Assembly (NCBI GenBank): GCA_963693085.1
Contig: OY856414.1
Span: 262,412,001-262,476,000 of the forward strand
Reading direction: 5' to 3'
Length of the DNA stretch: 64,000 nt
From: Alisma plantago-aquatica
Lineage: Eukaryota > Streptophyta > Magnoliopsida > Alismatales > Alismataceae
Shown here one piece after another: positions 36,231-47,321 of this stretch. Below the pieces are notes generated by a model that saw nothing but the letters and a program-made list of their open reading frames with translations, had not been told where the DNA came from and made no database searches. Each line of letters begins with the position of its first letter. Position 1 is the stretch's first letter. A program made the position numbers and the translations under genes.

Positions 36231-36246
36231 ACCCCCCCCTAACTTA
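36231..36246 (-). other. Second polypurine tract of element E
   Basis: On the minus strand AAGTTAGGGGGGGGT, about 150 bp after the pol stop, resembles the true PPT region (CTAAGTTAGGGGGGG). Both are preceded on the sense strand by a TGAGGACA-type word (TGAGGACAAGC and TGAGGACAGAG). Confidence 0.7.
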
Positions 36247-36394
36247 TCACTCACTCTGTCCTCAGAGTGTCAAAGTGATAGGGTGAGAGGTAATTAGAAC
36301 AAGGGCAGCAGCTAAACTAAGTCGTGGAGTCATGGGTTGCCTCCCAAGTAGCGCCTTAGTTTAACGTCACTGGCTCGACGAAACTGTAAGGTTG

Positions 36395-39300
36395 TTATGC
36401 TGTGGGCGTAGCATCTCTGATGTCGATGGTTTGTCGATGCATGTTGTCTTCCTGAATGTAATATCTTTTTAAACGGTGCCCGTTAACCGTTCGTTCTCCT
36501 CCGCTGTTGTCGATAATAATGGCGGCTCCGGTTGGGTAGATATGTTTTATGGTGAAGGGTCCGGACCATTTTGTTCGGAGCTTTCCGGGGAATAATCTGA
36601 GCTTGGAGTTGAATAAGAGCACTTTGTCGCCAACGGCGATATCTTTTCTCTTAAGATGTCCATCGTGCCACATTTTTGTTTGCTCTTTATAGATTTTGGC
36701 ACTGTGATATGCTGTCATTCGGAGTTCTTCTAGCTCCTGTAGCTGGAGTTGTCTGTTCTCCCCTGCACTTTTAAGGTCGAAGTTTAGTTGCTTGATGGCC
36801 CACCAGGCTTTATGTTCCAGTTCTACTGGAAGATGACATGATTTTCCGTACACCAAACGGAACGGAGTTGTTCCAATTGGTGTTTTGTAAGCAGTACGGT
36901 ATGCCCAGAGGGCGTCAGGAAGTTTGGTGGACCAATCAGTGCGGTTTTTATTCACTATTTTTTCAAGAATCGCTTTTATCCGTCTATTGGATACTTCTAC
37001 CTGGCCACTAGTTTGTGGGTGGTAAGGTGTTGCAACTTTGTGATGGACTCCATATTTTCTCAGTAACGCTTCGAAACTTCGTTCCAGGAAATGGGTCCCG
37101 CCATCAGATATGACCGTTCTTGGAACTCCAAATCTCGGAAAAATAGTGTCTTTGAACAATTTGACAACAGGTTTGGAGTCATTGGATATGGTGGGTACAG
37201 CTTCGACCCACTTTGAGACGTAATCCACTGCGACCAAAATGTAAGAGAAGCCATATGATGAGGGGAAAGGTCCCATGTAGTCTACCCCCCATACATCAAA
37301 CAGCTCAATTTCCTGCCACATGGTAAGAGGCATTTCATCCCTTTTTGATATGTTGCCCGAAAATTGGCATTTATCACAGGCTTTGACAAAATCATATGAG
37401 TCTTTTGATATGGTGGGCCAAAAGAAACCAGATTGTAGAACTTTTATGGCAGTTTTCTTGGCGCCCATGTGCCCCCCCCCCCCCCCCGTGGGTCCGGAGT
37501 GGCAGTGTTCTAAAACCGAAGTTATTTCTTCTTCTGGAAGGCACCGGTGAAAAAGTCCATCGGCACAGAGGTAAAATAAGTAGGGTTCGTCCCAATGATA
37601 ACGTTTTATGTCATGAAGGAATTTCCTTTTATCCTGATATGAAGCAGACGGGTGGATGATCCCTATGGCTAGATAATTGACGATATCAGCAAACCAAGGG
37701 AAACTATGAGTGGCCTTCATAAGCTGATCATCAGGAAGAGAATCCCTGATAGGGATTTTATTTTTTTCTTCAACCTCGATTCTGATGAGGTGATCGGCTA
37801 CAACGTTCTCCACGCCACTTTTATCTTTGATTTCTAGGTCGAATTCTTGAAGCATTAATACCCAGCGGATGAGCCTGGGTTTGGCGTCCTGTTTCTGGAT
37901 CAGATGTCGGATAGCAGAATGGTCAGTGTAGACGATGACTTTGGAGCCGATCAGGTAGGAGTGGAATTTTTCGAAAGCGTAGATGATAGCCAAAAACTCT
38001 TTCTCCGTGGTGGTGTAGTTTTTCTGTGCTTCGTCTAGCGTTTTGGATGCATAGTAGATGACATAGGGTTTCTTATCGATCCGTTGTCCTAAAACGGCCC
38101 CTATGGCATAATCACTTGCGTCGCACATGATTTCGAAGGGTTGCGACCAGTCTGGAGCCCTTAGAATAGGTGCGGAAATTAATGCTTCTTTAAGGGTAGA
38201 GAAACTTCGCATACATTCTTGGTCGAAAACGAACTCGGCATCTTTTGTCAGGAGTTGGGTCATGGGTTTAGCTATTTTCGAGAAATCTTTGATGAACCTT
38301 CTGTAAAACCCTACATGACCTAGGAAAGCTCGAACTCCCCTTATGTCCTTCGGAGGTGACAACTTTGAGATAACATCAATCTTTGCTTTGTCGACCTCGA
38401 TCCCCCTATCACTTACTCTATGTCCAAGGACGATACCTTCTGTTACCATGAAATGACATTTTTCCCAATTCAGGATAAGGTTCGTTTCCTCGCAACATTG
38501 CAGGACTCGTTCAAGATTATTTAGACAGTTATCGAAAGAATATCCATAGACAGAGAAATCATCCATAAAGACTTCCATAACAGATTCAGTTAATCCGGCG
38601 AAGATGGCAGACATGCAGCGTTGGAAAGTAGCAGGAGCGTTACATAGCCTGAATGGCATTCTTCTGAAAGCATATGTCCCAAAGGGACAAGTGAAAGTGG
38701 TTTTTTCTTGGTCCTCTGGATGTATGGGTATTTGGTAGAACCCGGAGTAACCATCGAGATAACAGAAATACTTTTGGTGGGCCAAGCGCTCTAGGACTTC
38801 GTCAAGGAAGGGTAGAGGGTAGTGGTCTTTCCTTGTAGCTTTATTCAACTTCCTATAATCGATGCACATTCGCCACCCCGTTACAGTCCTGGTGGGTACG
38901 AGCTCATTTTTATCGTTGATTACTACAGTAGTGCCCCCCTTTTTTGGAACAACCTGAACTGGACTGACCCACTGAGAGTCAGAGATAGGATAGATCATGC
39001 CAGCTTTGAGTAGTTTGAGGACCTCCAAACGAACTACCTCTTTCAAGTTTGGGTTCAGTTTTCTTTGATGTTCACGAGTGGGTTTAAATTCTTCAACCAT
39101 AGGAAGCTTGTGCATACACAGAGCCGGGTTTATGCCTGTAAGGTCGGTTATTTTATAACCAATGATCTTTTTATGCCTCCTTAGTTTGTCCAAAAGCCTG
39201 ACTTCTTGGTCTTCGGTAAGGGTGGAGCTGATAATAACTGGGCATAACTCTTCCTTATCCAGGAAAACATATTTGAGCCCTGTGGGTAAAGTCTTCAATT

Positions 39301-40138
39301 CAGGGGTTTTTGGTGGTTCTGTTGCTTCAATGGTAGTGATGGCTTTAAGCTCTTCAAAAGTAGCCTTTGGTGCTTCTTCTATCTTTTCTAGGTATTGGAT
39401 ACATTGCTGGACTAGTTCATTTGCAGAGAACTCAACTTCTGGATTGATAAGAGCATTTTCAAGTTCGTCGATTGGCTCAGAGATTTCTAATTGCGACATT
39501 TGTTGAATTGCGTCTAAAAGAAAGACCTCTTCTTGGATTCTGGGACCTTTCATACTATCAAGGACGCGGAATTGAATTGCTTCTTTTCCGAGCCTAAGAA
39601 TGATGGTTCCAGCTTCTACATCGATTAGTGCTCTGGCTGTAGCTAGGAAAGGCCTGCCGAAAATGATCGGATACCTCAAGTCTTCTTTGATATCCATGAT
39701 GACAAAATCACATGGAACGTAGGCATCCTTCCCTATCCTTACTGGGACATCTTCGATGATTCCCAACGGTGCGGTTACGGTGGAGTCGGCTAGTTGAATA
39801 GTCATTGATGTAGGCAGTAGGTCAGTGAAACCAAGGCGTTGGCACATTGAGTAGGGCATAATGGATATACTAGCCCCGAGGTCAGCCAACCCTTTCTTTG
39901 TGGATGCATTTCCAACGCAACATTGGATTCCGAAGGAACCTGGGTCCTTCTTCTTTTTGGGTAGTTTGTTCAGGATGATGTCAGAAGTGGTTTGAGCGAG
40001 CTTGACGGTCTCCTGCTCTTTGGTGATATACTTACGCGATAGCAAAGTTTTGAGATACCTTGCCCATGCTGGTACTTCGGATAGAGCGTCAAGGAGTGGG
40101 ATGTCAATATAAAGTTTCTTCATTGCTTCCTTGAATTT
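36395..40138 (-). pseudogene. Pol of element E (protease-RT-RNase H-integrase), open frame of 1242 residues
   Basis: This part of the frame is open from 40138 to the stop at 36395. The protease has [10 protein letters not shown] (Asp near residue 81 from Met 40123). RT shows [25 protein letters not shown] (Asp 457) and [10 protein letters not shown] (Asp 521-522). RNase H has [11 protein letters not shown] (Asp 668), [10 protein letters not shown] and [10 protein letters not shown] (Asp 734). Integrase has the zinc-binding His/Cys (HCH near 873, CDKC near 916-919), WGVDYMG (Asp 948), VISDGGTHF (Asp 1007) and [10 protein letters not shown] (Glu 1043), the last two 35 residues apart. All catalytic residues are present. 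It is called a pseudogene only because upstream gag has amber codons; the enzyme core itself looks intact. A poly-G run inserts extra Gly in the zinc-binding part. Confidence 0.93.
37472..37487 (-). repeat. Homopolymer run of 16 C (poly-G in integrase coding strand)
   Basis: Sixteen C on the plus strand encode a Gly run ([10 protein letters not shown]) in the zinc-binding part of integrase between its His and Cys pairs. Related integrases have a short GGH-type segment there. The frame is kept. Such runs are also prone to assembly error, so its exact length is uncertain. Confidence 0.85.
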
Positions 40139-42127
40139 CTAAAACCTGGCGTCCATTTTTGTTTCTTGCAGTCTGCCTGGGTACGGAATCCTTGGTTTGA
40201 ATTGCGGGACTTTGGATTCTGCAGGTACATGCTCTTTGTTTTCGTCCTTTGTGCCTTCGGAGGATTTTTCAATCCCTTGTTGCGAAATCTCTTTCGTCAT
40301 AAAAGTGGGCACATCATCATCATCTAGAGTGATCTTGATGGGTTCAGGAAGAATGCGTCCCGACCTTGTGGTGACGGCATTCAGCTGTTCGTGTTTGTTT
40401 TGCCCGTACTTAGAATTTGGTTCAGGCTGCCCATCAAAAGTGCTTGCCGAAGGTTTCAACTGTGCAGCAATCTGAGCAAGCTGGGTTTCAACTGCCTTTT
40501 GTTGGGCTTGTTGGTTAGCTAGCATGGTTTGCTGAGACTGAAGCATTTGTTTTATCAAAGATAGCTCATCTTCCGGTTGTGCAGTGACGTTTTTCTGAGG
40601 GTTTTGTTGTTGAGACTATTGAGTATGCAACTGTGGGTGAAGCGGGGAATGAGTGTACTGATAGTAGGCTGATTGATTTCTAGGGTAGTTAGCCCTAGGG
40701 AAATTGTTCCTTGGGTTCCCTTGATTTTGGTTAAAATTGTTTGGAAATCTAGGAGGCAGCCTACTGTCAAATCCCCCTTGTGTCTGATGTTGCGGATTCG
40801 CAGTTCCAGAAGGATTCCCATACTGGAACCCAGGATGGTTCCTTGGTTGACTGGGATTATAATAAACTTGTTCGGGAATAGTGTGGATGGAGTTGACTTG
40901 CTCCGGAATCTGATCTTCAGCCTGATTAGTGATGGCCTCATAGGATTGTGGTGGTGGATGCAGATCCATCATCACATTATAGAGTATTCTGCAGGAAAGA
41001 GTCGGATGATCCGAAGAATGACAAGCCTCACAGGATCCTGTGACGGCTTTGACTTGATGAACCAGCGGGGTTTTCTTCTTATCAATTTCCCCTAGAGTTG
41101 TTTCAAGGGTTTGCTATTTATGAGCGATTATCTTCAAAGCCTCGGCTATTGACTTTAGTTCCATAGATTCTTCAGCTTTAAAGACTTTTAAGACGCCTTT
41201 TCCGGCTGACCGCCCCCAATTGGACTGGTTTTCGGCTCCTAAGGTAACGATCTTCCAGGCATCTTCATAGTTTTTCCTCATGAAATTTCCTCCAGATGAG
41301 GAATCTAAGAACTGTTTAATGTCATCGCTTACCCCCCGATAAAAAGTTTCAATCAATTGATTCTGTGAAATTCCATGATGAGGGCATTTGCGTAGAAGTT
41401 CCTTGAATCTTTCCCATGCCTCAGCGAGGGTTTCTCCAGGTAGCTGGGAGAAATGGTTGATTTGCCCTCTGATTTCATAGGTAAGCGAGGGTGGAAAGAA
41501 CTTCTCCAAGAATTTTTCCTCTAGAGGGGCCCAAGTGGTTATGATGGGTTCTCTGTCCAATGAGTTGTACCAACTCAAAGCCCTTCCAGATAAGGTGAAA
41601 TGAAACAGGTGGAGCATTATTGCGTCGAAAGCAATGCCAGCTTGCGGGACCAGGCGGCATAATGCCTTAAACCGTTTCAAATGGTCCATGCAATCGTCTC
41701 CTGAACCTCCAGAGAAGGAAATTCCTTGCATAATCTGGATCCACTGGGTCCGGATCTCAAAGTTTGGGATATTGATGATCGGAGGCCGGACCGGGTGGTT
41801 GTCTTCGTAATTCTTCGGGACAGCATAGTCCCTCAGTTGCTTGTTTCGTAATTCGAGCTGAGCAGCCTCGGTCTCTGCTCTTATGCGGGCTTGCTCTTCT
41901 GCTCGTATCTCCGCTTGTATTTGGGCACGGGTGTCTGCAATGAGTTGTGCCCGTTGTGCGGCTATAGCAGCATTGACTCTCTCCATCGCCAAAGCGGCTT
42001 GATGCTGTTCGTCAGCCATTTGACTAGCGCGTTGGCGATTGAGACGGATTCTGCGGTGGAAACTTCTCTCTACCTCGGAGTCGAACTCCGGATCAGGGGA
42101 GAATCCTCGATTATGCGGTGATTGCAT
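40139..42127 (-). pseudogene. Gag of element E, three amber codons
   Basis: The start is ATG 42127 (MQSPHNRGF). Residues 30-105 are Gln/Ala/Arg/Glu-rich and may form a coiled coil. The capsid follows (IINIPNFEIRTQWI, HLFHFTLSGRALSWYNSL, TLAEAWERFKELLRKCPHHG). TAG at 41116-41114 ends the first segment; in the same frame a zinc knuckle CEACHSSDHPTLSC (41032-40991) follows, then a Pro/Asn/Gln-rich segment to TAG at 40618-40616, then a Gln-rich segment (MLQSQQTMLANQQAQQ) to TAG at 40141-40139. The next codons run straight into pol. There is no frameshift in 5.7 kb. Each TAG can derive from CAG by one C to T change. Confidence 0.92.
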
Positions 42128-42280
42128 ATACGGGTTCTACCTGAGTAAAGAAAAGAGAACACCTTTAGATAATAGAGACAATATGAAAGCTTCAAGAAGA
42201 TGGTGAATTATGATTCAAAAAGAAAGTGTAAAATCCTAACCAACTAGAAAAATAAACTAAGTGAAATACTAATGTTCCGT

Positions 42281-42300
42281 TGTCCCCAGCAACGGCGCCA
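42281..42300 (-). other. Primer binding site of element E (tRNA-Asp type)
   Basis: On the minus strand TGGCGCCGTTGCTGGGGA follows the 5' LTR end after five bases. It matches the known Athila primer site complementary to tRNA-Asp with one change. B, C and D use iMet. Confidence 0.9.
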
Positions 42301-42305
42301 TTTTT

Positions 42306-44543
42306 TGATGGAGTTGAGACTTACACCAAAAGATTTTACTCTTCCAATGGGAGTCCCAAAATTTGCACCAAAAACCCTAGAGAGGATTTATATCTTCCCT
42401 AGGTTTACCTAGAACTGGTGCTTAGATAACAACTCCAACCCCATAAGAGTATGGAAGCCTTATCATAGTACAGATTTAGGATCGAACCCAAAAGACAACG
42501 GTCTTGTTGCAAGCAACAAGATGGAAAACGTACAGCACTTCACTTAGTTATTTTACTAATTGGCACTTATATCGAAAAGTTGGATTTTGATTGGTTTTTA
42601 GACTAAAGCATGAAAAGTAAATAAAGCAAGTAAAACTAAGATTTAACAAATGATGATGAATCACTGGGGTTAAGCAGGTATTTACCACCGTTACACATGC
42701 ATTGTATATGTACTAAGCAAGCAAGACTTATAAGCTAGATACATGGATGTTCCACAAGACCGATGCCTTATAAGACAAGAGCGATGCATTGCATCCAAGG
42801 ATGTTCCACAAGACCGATGCCTTTGTAAGACAAGAGCGATGCATTGCATCCTTCGATGTTCCACAAGACTGATGCCTTATAAGACAAGAGCAATGCATCG
42901 CATCCTTCAAGGGTTAAGTAGCTCTCATTCGGTACATTTCTACGTGTCAATGAAGATATGTAGTCTCCAAAGAGAGAATCTTACTCCACCTCATGAAACG
43001 TGCATCTGAAACTAACAAGCGAGTGATAATTATCAAATCGAATAGTATCTTTGTAGGCCTAGTCTCCTATTCGGATAACCTAGCTACGAGAAGTGCGGGA
43101 ATGTTGCAACGCCAGCCATTCCCGATCAAATGGTCACATGCTTTACATCATTCCCCTCGCAAAGTGTGTTCCTCGACTTACCAAGGTTACTTCCATACAG
43201 ATGGAAGTGCAACGGATGATAGTGAGTTTACTCCACTCTTTGAGATACACTCCTAGACACCGAAACGGATGCGTGGTGGATACACACACCAGAAACCAAC
43301 ACTAAATCGGTATTCGAGTCTCGAGAGCGGTCATAGACAAACCACAACAAAAGACAATAGATGCATACAAGAACGTGGCCATCATTCAAGCATGTATGAA
43401 ACGATTTAGTATTAAAACGAAAGGATAACATCTTTTTAGTACAAAGTACAAAACATGGGCAGCAGGGCTAGTCCCCGCGCCCCAGTGGATGGAACTACTC
43501 GCTCCTCATAGAGGGAACAACAAAGGAGGAGGCAAGAAGAGATAGAAAGAACATCATCTCCACTGAGGAGAGAAGGTTGAACCCTTGGTGGAGAGAGCAA
43601 CGATCTTCACCCTTCGTGGCTTGCTTGACGACGGATATTCTCCTCTCACCTTCTTTGTTGATGATAGAGAAGGTAGCTTTGCAATGGAATGTGAGTCTCA
43701 GACCGGCAGCCTCGGGCGGTGGATGGAGTTGTTCTGGTAGTAGAGAGACAGCCTCTGGACGTCTGGACTCCTCTCAGGGATGGCCCTTGAGGTCTTATTT
43801 ATAGGCCTTGAGTGAGGTCCAAACGGTCTGGAGATCGTTTGGGTTCAAACGGTCTTGAGACCGTTTGGCGTCAAACGGTTTTGAGATCGTTTGGCGTCAA
43901 ACGGTCTTGGGACCGTTTGAACTCCATGCGGTCTTGGGACCGTTTGGCTTCATGCGGTCTTGGGACCGTTTGAACTCCATGCGGTCTTGGGACCGTTTGG
44001 CTTCATGCGGTCTCGGGACCGTTTGAACTCCATGCGGTCTTGGGACCGTTTGGCTTCATGCGGTCTTGGGACCATTTGAACTCCATGCGGTCTTGGAACC
44101 ATTTGGCTTCATGCGGTCTCGGGACCGTTTGAACTCCATGCGGTCTTGGGACCGTTTGAACTCCATGCGGTCTTGGGACCGTTTGGCTTCATGCGGTCTC
44201 GGGACCGTTTGAGCTCCATGCGGTCTTGGGACCGTTAAAACTCCATGCAGTCTTGGGACCGTTTGGCTTCATGCGGTCTCGGGACCGTTTGAACTCCATG
44301 CGGTCTTGGGACCGTTTGGCTTCATGCGGTCTTGGGACCGTTTGAACTCCACTCGGCCTTGAGGCTGGTTTATTCTTTTATGATTTTTTTGTGCTTTTTC
44401 TGCAAGTATAAAAGGAAAAAGTTAGTTTGATGATGTATTTACAAAAAGGGATAAAATTAGGTTTATGTACAGTATAAACGTAAAAAGAGTATGGAAAACT
44501 AAAGAAAAAGACTAAGATAAACTACTAAAATAGGAGGTTATCA
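42306..44543 (-). repeat. 5' LTR of element E (right)
   Basis: This 2238-bp LTR has the same ends as the left LTR. The tandem array (44370-43819) is about 131 bp shorter than in the left LTR, which equals five 26-bp monomers. The TATA box at 43803-43796 is intact. The 55-bp triplicate is at 42746-42909. Confidence 0.93.
43819..44370 (-). repeat. 26-bp palindromic tandem array (right LTR of E)
   Basis: About 20 monomers occur, in the same order as the left array. Four AAACGG monomers next to the TATA-proximal end and about one distal monomer are missing by comparison. The flanks are identical to those of the left LTR. Confidence 0.95.
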
Positions 44544-46448
44544 GAACCCTATGCACGAATCATGTAATAAAGAATCACTATACCTTCTTAAAGGTAAAAA
44601 GAAGTTGAGTAACCTTAATTGAATTGATTAAGGAAATCCTAACCCTTTAAGGGCATAATGGTACAACTCTTGAATTGAAAGGTAACTCTGTTTTATACTA
44701 TGCTGATATAGAGATAAGTTGTCCAATATCAAATGTATTAACCATGCAGGTTTTTATAAAGAAATGATCATAACCAGGTAAGGGTTATGATGTCATATTC
44801 ATTGAAATCATGTAATAAGCTTTATGAATAATGATATATTATGTTGCCTAGTTCCAGTGATAACATATGAGAATAATAGGTTGTAAGAGCCATGAGTAAT
44901 GTATGCATTACTATAATCAAGGTCATGCTGTTAAATGACTTGATGATAAGATAATACTTGATGAAAAGTTTTGTATTGATCTAAGGGTTTGAACATCCAT
45001 GTTCCTGAATCATAATGATTTGATGGTTAGGGATTGTCATCCCAATGATAACTGGATGTGAAATGAACTTGATACATTTAGTATTCTTTCTTTATAGCAG
45101 TTGTTTTAATGGTTTATGTTTGAAAACACGATTGATGCTAAAAAGATGCTATAATGTACTTTAATAATCAAGTATAATCATATCATGTAGGGCCCTGACT
45201 ATAGATCCATCATTGTTAAAGACCAAATGATGGTGAAACAGGTTTTCCTAAGGGAACTCTTGGATCATATACTTTTGAGTATATGGGGGTTTATGGACGT
45301 GAATATCCTTACGTCCTAATGTAGGAATTGATGTAAGATGTACCTTAATCCATCAATCCTTCATTATAAGTCTATGCCGGGATGATGTACCACTAATCTC
45401 CTGAGGGAATCATTGATGTCGCATCGATGAGAGATAAACAAAAGATCCCTCGATGACGAAGAGCGTACAGAACGCCACTGTAACTCTAATAGCGAAGTTG
45501 CCAGAATACCCTGGAAATCTATTATAGCAGAGACATGAGATGTCTTGCATGTTAATCCTCATACTGACTGAGGAAGACGAGGTCATAAGAATCCGGCTCT
45601 TTTGATGACCTATGTATGGTACCGATGCGATTTCATAATGTCGGTTGGAGCATGAGCGGTATACCTCATCTCCGCAGGGCATAATAATGATTGGAAAACA
45701 TAATCAGCCGTGTAGCATAACTGCTTAGGTTGAACTACGAGAAATAATGATTGATGTTATATTTGTTTATGATGTTCTAGATGAGTAATTAGTACACATA
45801 TTCTTCTTGATATATGCCTTGATATTCAATTATGCTATAATTGAAATAATTGCCAAGAGGGAGTTGCCTTGCTCCATGTTAAGCCTGCTGTTAAGTGTTT
45901 TAAATTATATTATTTATTGTCATTCCTTATTGCAATAACAAAGCTTCTGGTGGAGGGTTATAACTCTCGCTGGGACAATTATTCAATTGTCTCACCCCCG
46001 TGGGATTTGCCTTTTTAGGTAGACGCTGAGAATGAAGGAACCCACCTAGAGATGAACAGCAACAGCAGCAACACCAGGGGCAGCAGTGAATCTCAGGTGG
46101 AGATACTGACTGTCAAGTTGTATATAGTATGTCCTGTGTCATCTCTGTACTCTCAGGTCCTAGGAGTCAGTAGGTCTGAGATTTTTGGTTTTTAACCTCG
46201 AGATTTTTGTATCTTGCTTTGTTCAGATAACAGAGCGATGGATGCATGTAATCCTTTGAGACATGGATTTACAGAGATGTAAATTATATTTTATGATGTG
46301 AATAACTTATCTTGTTTTATTATAAAAGAGTTTTACGGTTTAAATATATATTTTCAAAAAGTTTTAAAATTTACTGATTTTTGCTATTTCGATGTTAGTT
46401 AATCGCTTCCACAATGGTTTATCCCGTTTTGGCGATGCAGTCACCACA
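44544..46448 (+). repeat. 5' LTR of element D, last part
   Basis: It starts with the second GAACC copy and ends CACCACA before the PBS. It includes the candidate splice acceptor (ATGCAGG near 44750) and the final LTR block common to all Gypsy LTRs (GGAGGGTTATAACTCTCGCTGGGAC near 45950). No gene is seen. Together with 28913-32874 the LTR is about 5.86 kb. Confidence 0.9.
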
Positions 46449-46454
46449 ATTTAG

Positions 46455-46466
46455 TGGTATCAGAGC
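46455..46466 (+). other. Primer binding site of element D (tRNA-iMet type)
   Basis: TGGTATCAGAGC lies six bases after the LTR end and is a perfect iMet match, with the same downstream sequence (TCTAGG) as in element B. Confidence 0.88.
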
Positions 46467-46580
46467 TCTAGGTTCGTTGAGTCTACAGAGACATAGGACT
46501 TAGGATGTAGAGTCTGTTCTAGTGTCATCCAATGTATCTGATGGTATCTTCTGCCCACATAGGAGGAGAAGAACTTGAAG

Positions 46581-47318
46581 ATGACTGGATCAGATGAGGA
46601 GTTTGCTGCAGAGAGAAACAATGTTACACCAAGAAGAGGTGTAGAGGAGCAGGCAAGAGAGGGACAATTACCTGAGATTCCCCTAGCTAATCCAACCATG
46701 ATAAGGAATCCTTCCTTAGGAATCACTGTTAGGGAATTTAGGGCAACCATGATGTATCTAGTGGATCAAGAACTAGCAATGCAACCTAGGTTACCAGCTC
46801 CTAATGATGATGTTTTGGATATCAACAGAATATGTAACCCACAACAGCAGGTTGAAGCAATGGTAAATGATGAAGTTCTGAACTTAGAACGAGTCTGTGC
46901 TCAACCTCAGCCTGTTGAATCAATATATAGTAATGTAGGGGTTAGAATACAACCAGAAACCAGGATCTTTCATAGGTGTAGGAAGCCTGGACATATCAGA
47001 CCTAATTGTCCAGAAAAGGAATATAAAGGAAGAATTGAGAAAAGTCCTATCCAAACTCAGGAGCAGAGACCTGGTAGTTCCAAAAGGAAGAAGTTTCTGG
47101 TATCACCAACACAACCAGGATCTAGTGCACCAAGGAAATGGTTATCCAGAAAGGGTAAAGTACCCTTTAGACCACACCAGGTACCCAAAGCTTGCTATCA
47201 ATGTGGAAAAGTAGGGCATCTGGTAAGAAATTGCCCAGTCAGAAATGTTATGGCAAATCAACCTCTGAGGCAGAATCAACTTGAGATAATGAATAATTCT
47301 CGAGTCATGATAGGTTAG
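46581..47318 (+). CDS. Capsid-less Gag with two zinc-knuckle positions (element D)
   Basis: This is an uninterrupted frame of 245 codons from ATG 46581 (MTGSDEEF); the frame is open a few codons upstream. The N-terminus resembles that of B Gag (MSGSHNEH, then an acidic part, then a MMYLVDQ-like segment beside MTHMTDR). Where B has some 150 residues of capsid, D has a duplicated segment (DDVLDINRICNPQQQVEA and DEVLNLERVCAQPQPVES). Two knuckle positions follow: HRCRKPGHIRPNC with its first Cys replaced by Phe, and an intact CYQCGKVGHLVRNC (47193-47234), separated by a basic linker. It could bind nucleic acid but has no visible part for particle assembly. It may be an active helper or a leftover; its openness in an otherwise old nest is notable. 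Confidence 0.8.
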   Translation: MTGSDEEFAAERNNVTPRRGVEEQAREGQLPEIPLANPTMIRNPSLGITVREFRATMMYLVDQELAMQPRLPAPNDDVLDINRICNPQQQVEAMVNDEVLNLERVCAQPQPVESIYSNVGVRIQPETRIFHRCRKPGHIRPNCPEKEYKGRIEKSPIQTQEQRPGSSKRKKFLVSPTQPGSSAPRKWLSRKGKVPFRPHQVPKACYQCGKVGHLVRNCPVRNVMANQPLRQNQLEIMNNSRVMIG

Positions 47319-47321
47319 ACA

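Larger units (their letters stand above)
35253..36394 (-). other. Post-pol region of element E, non-coding
   Basis: This is 1.1 kb between the end of pol and the PPT. In many Athila elements an env-like frame lies here, but I find no long frame and no transmembrane-like protein on the sense strand. It holds a 102-bp direct duplication (35606-35809) and a second polypurine tract (36246-36231) in a context like that of the PPT. Confidence 0.7.
32875..44543 (-). mobile_element. Element E: Athila-like Ty3/Gypsy retrotransposon
   Basis: This minus-strand element of 11.7 kb has LTRs of 2238 bp (right, 5') and 2369 bp (left, 3'), a tRNA-Asp type PBS, gag-pol in one frame, a PPT and an exact 5-bp duplication. 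Outside the tandem array I count only about a dozen differences between the LTRs, so it is the youngest insertion here. Gag-pol is open except for three amber codons. No env-like frame follows pol. It belongs to the Athila-like non-chromovirus branch by its PBS, by the gag-to-protease sequence and by the RT sequence ([13 protein letters not shown]). Confidence 0.93.

Noticed and set aside
45410..45682. Antisense open frame in the last part of the Gypsy LTRs (also 16653-16958 and 53131-53466)
   Set aside because: Similar frames occur because the LTR sequence itself is conserved; they shift frame between families and have no domain.
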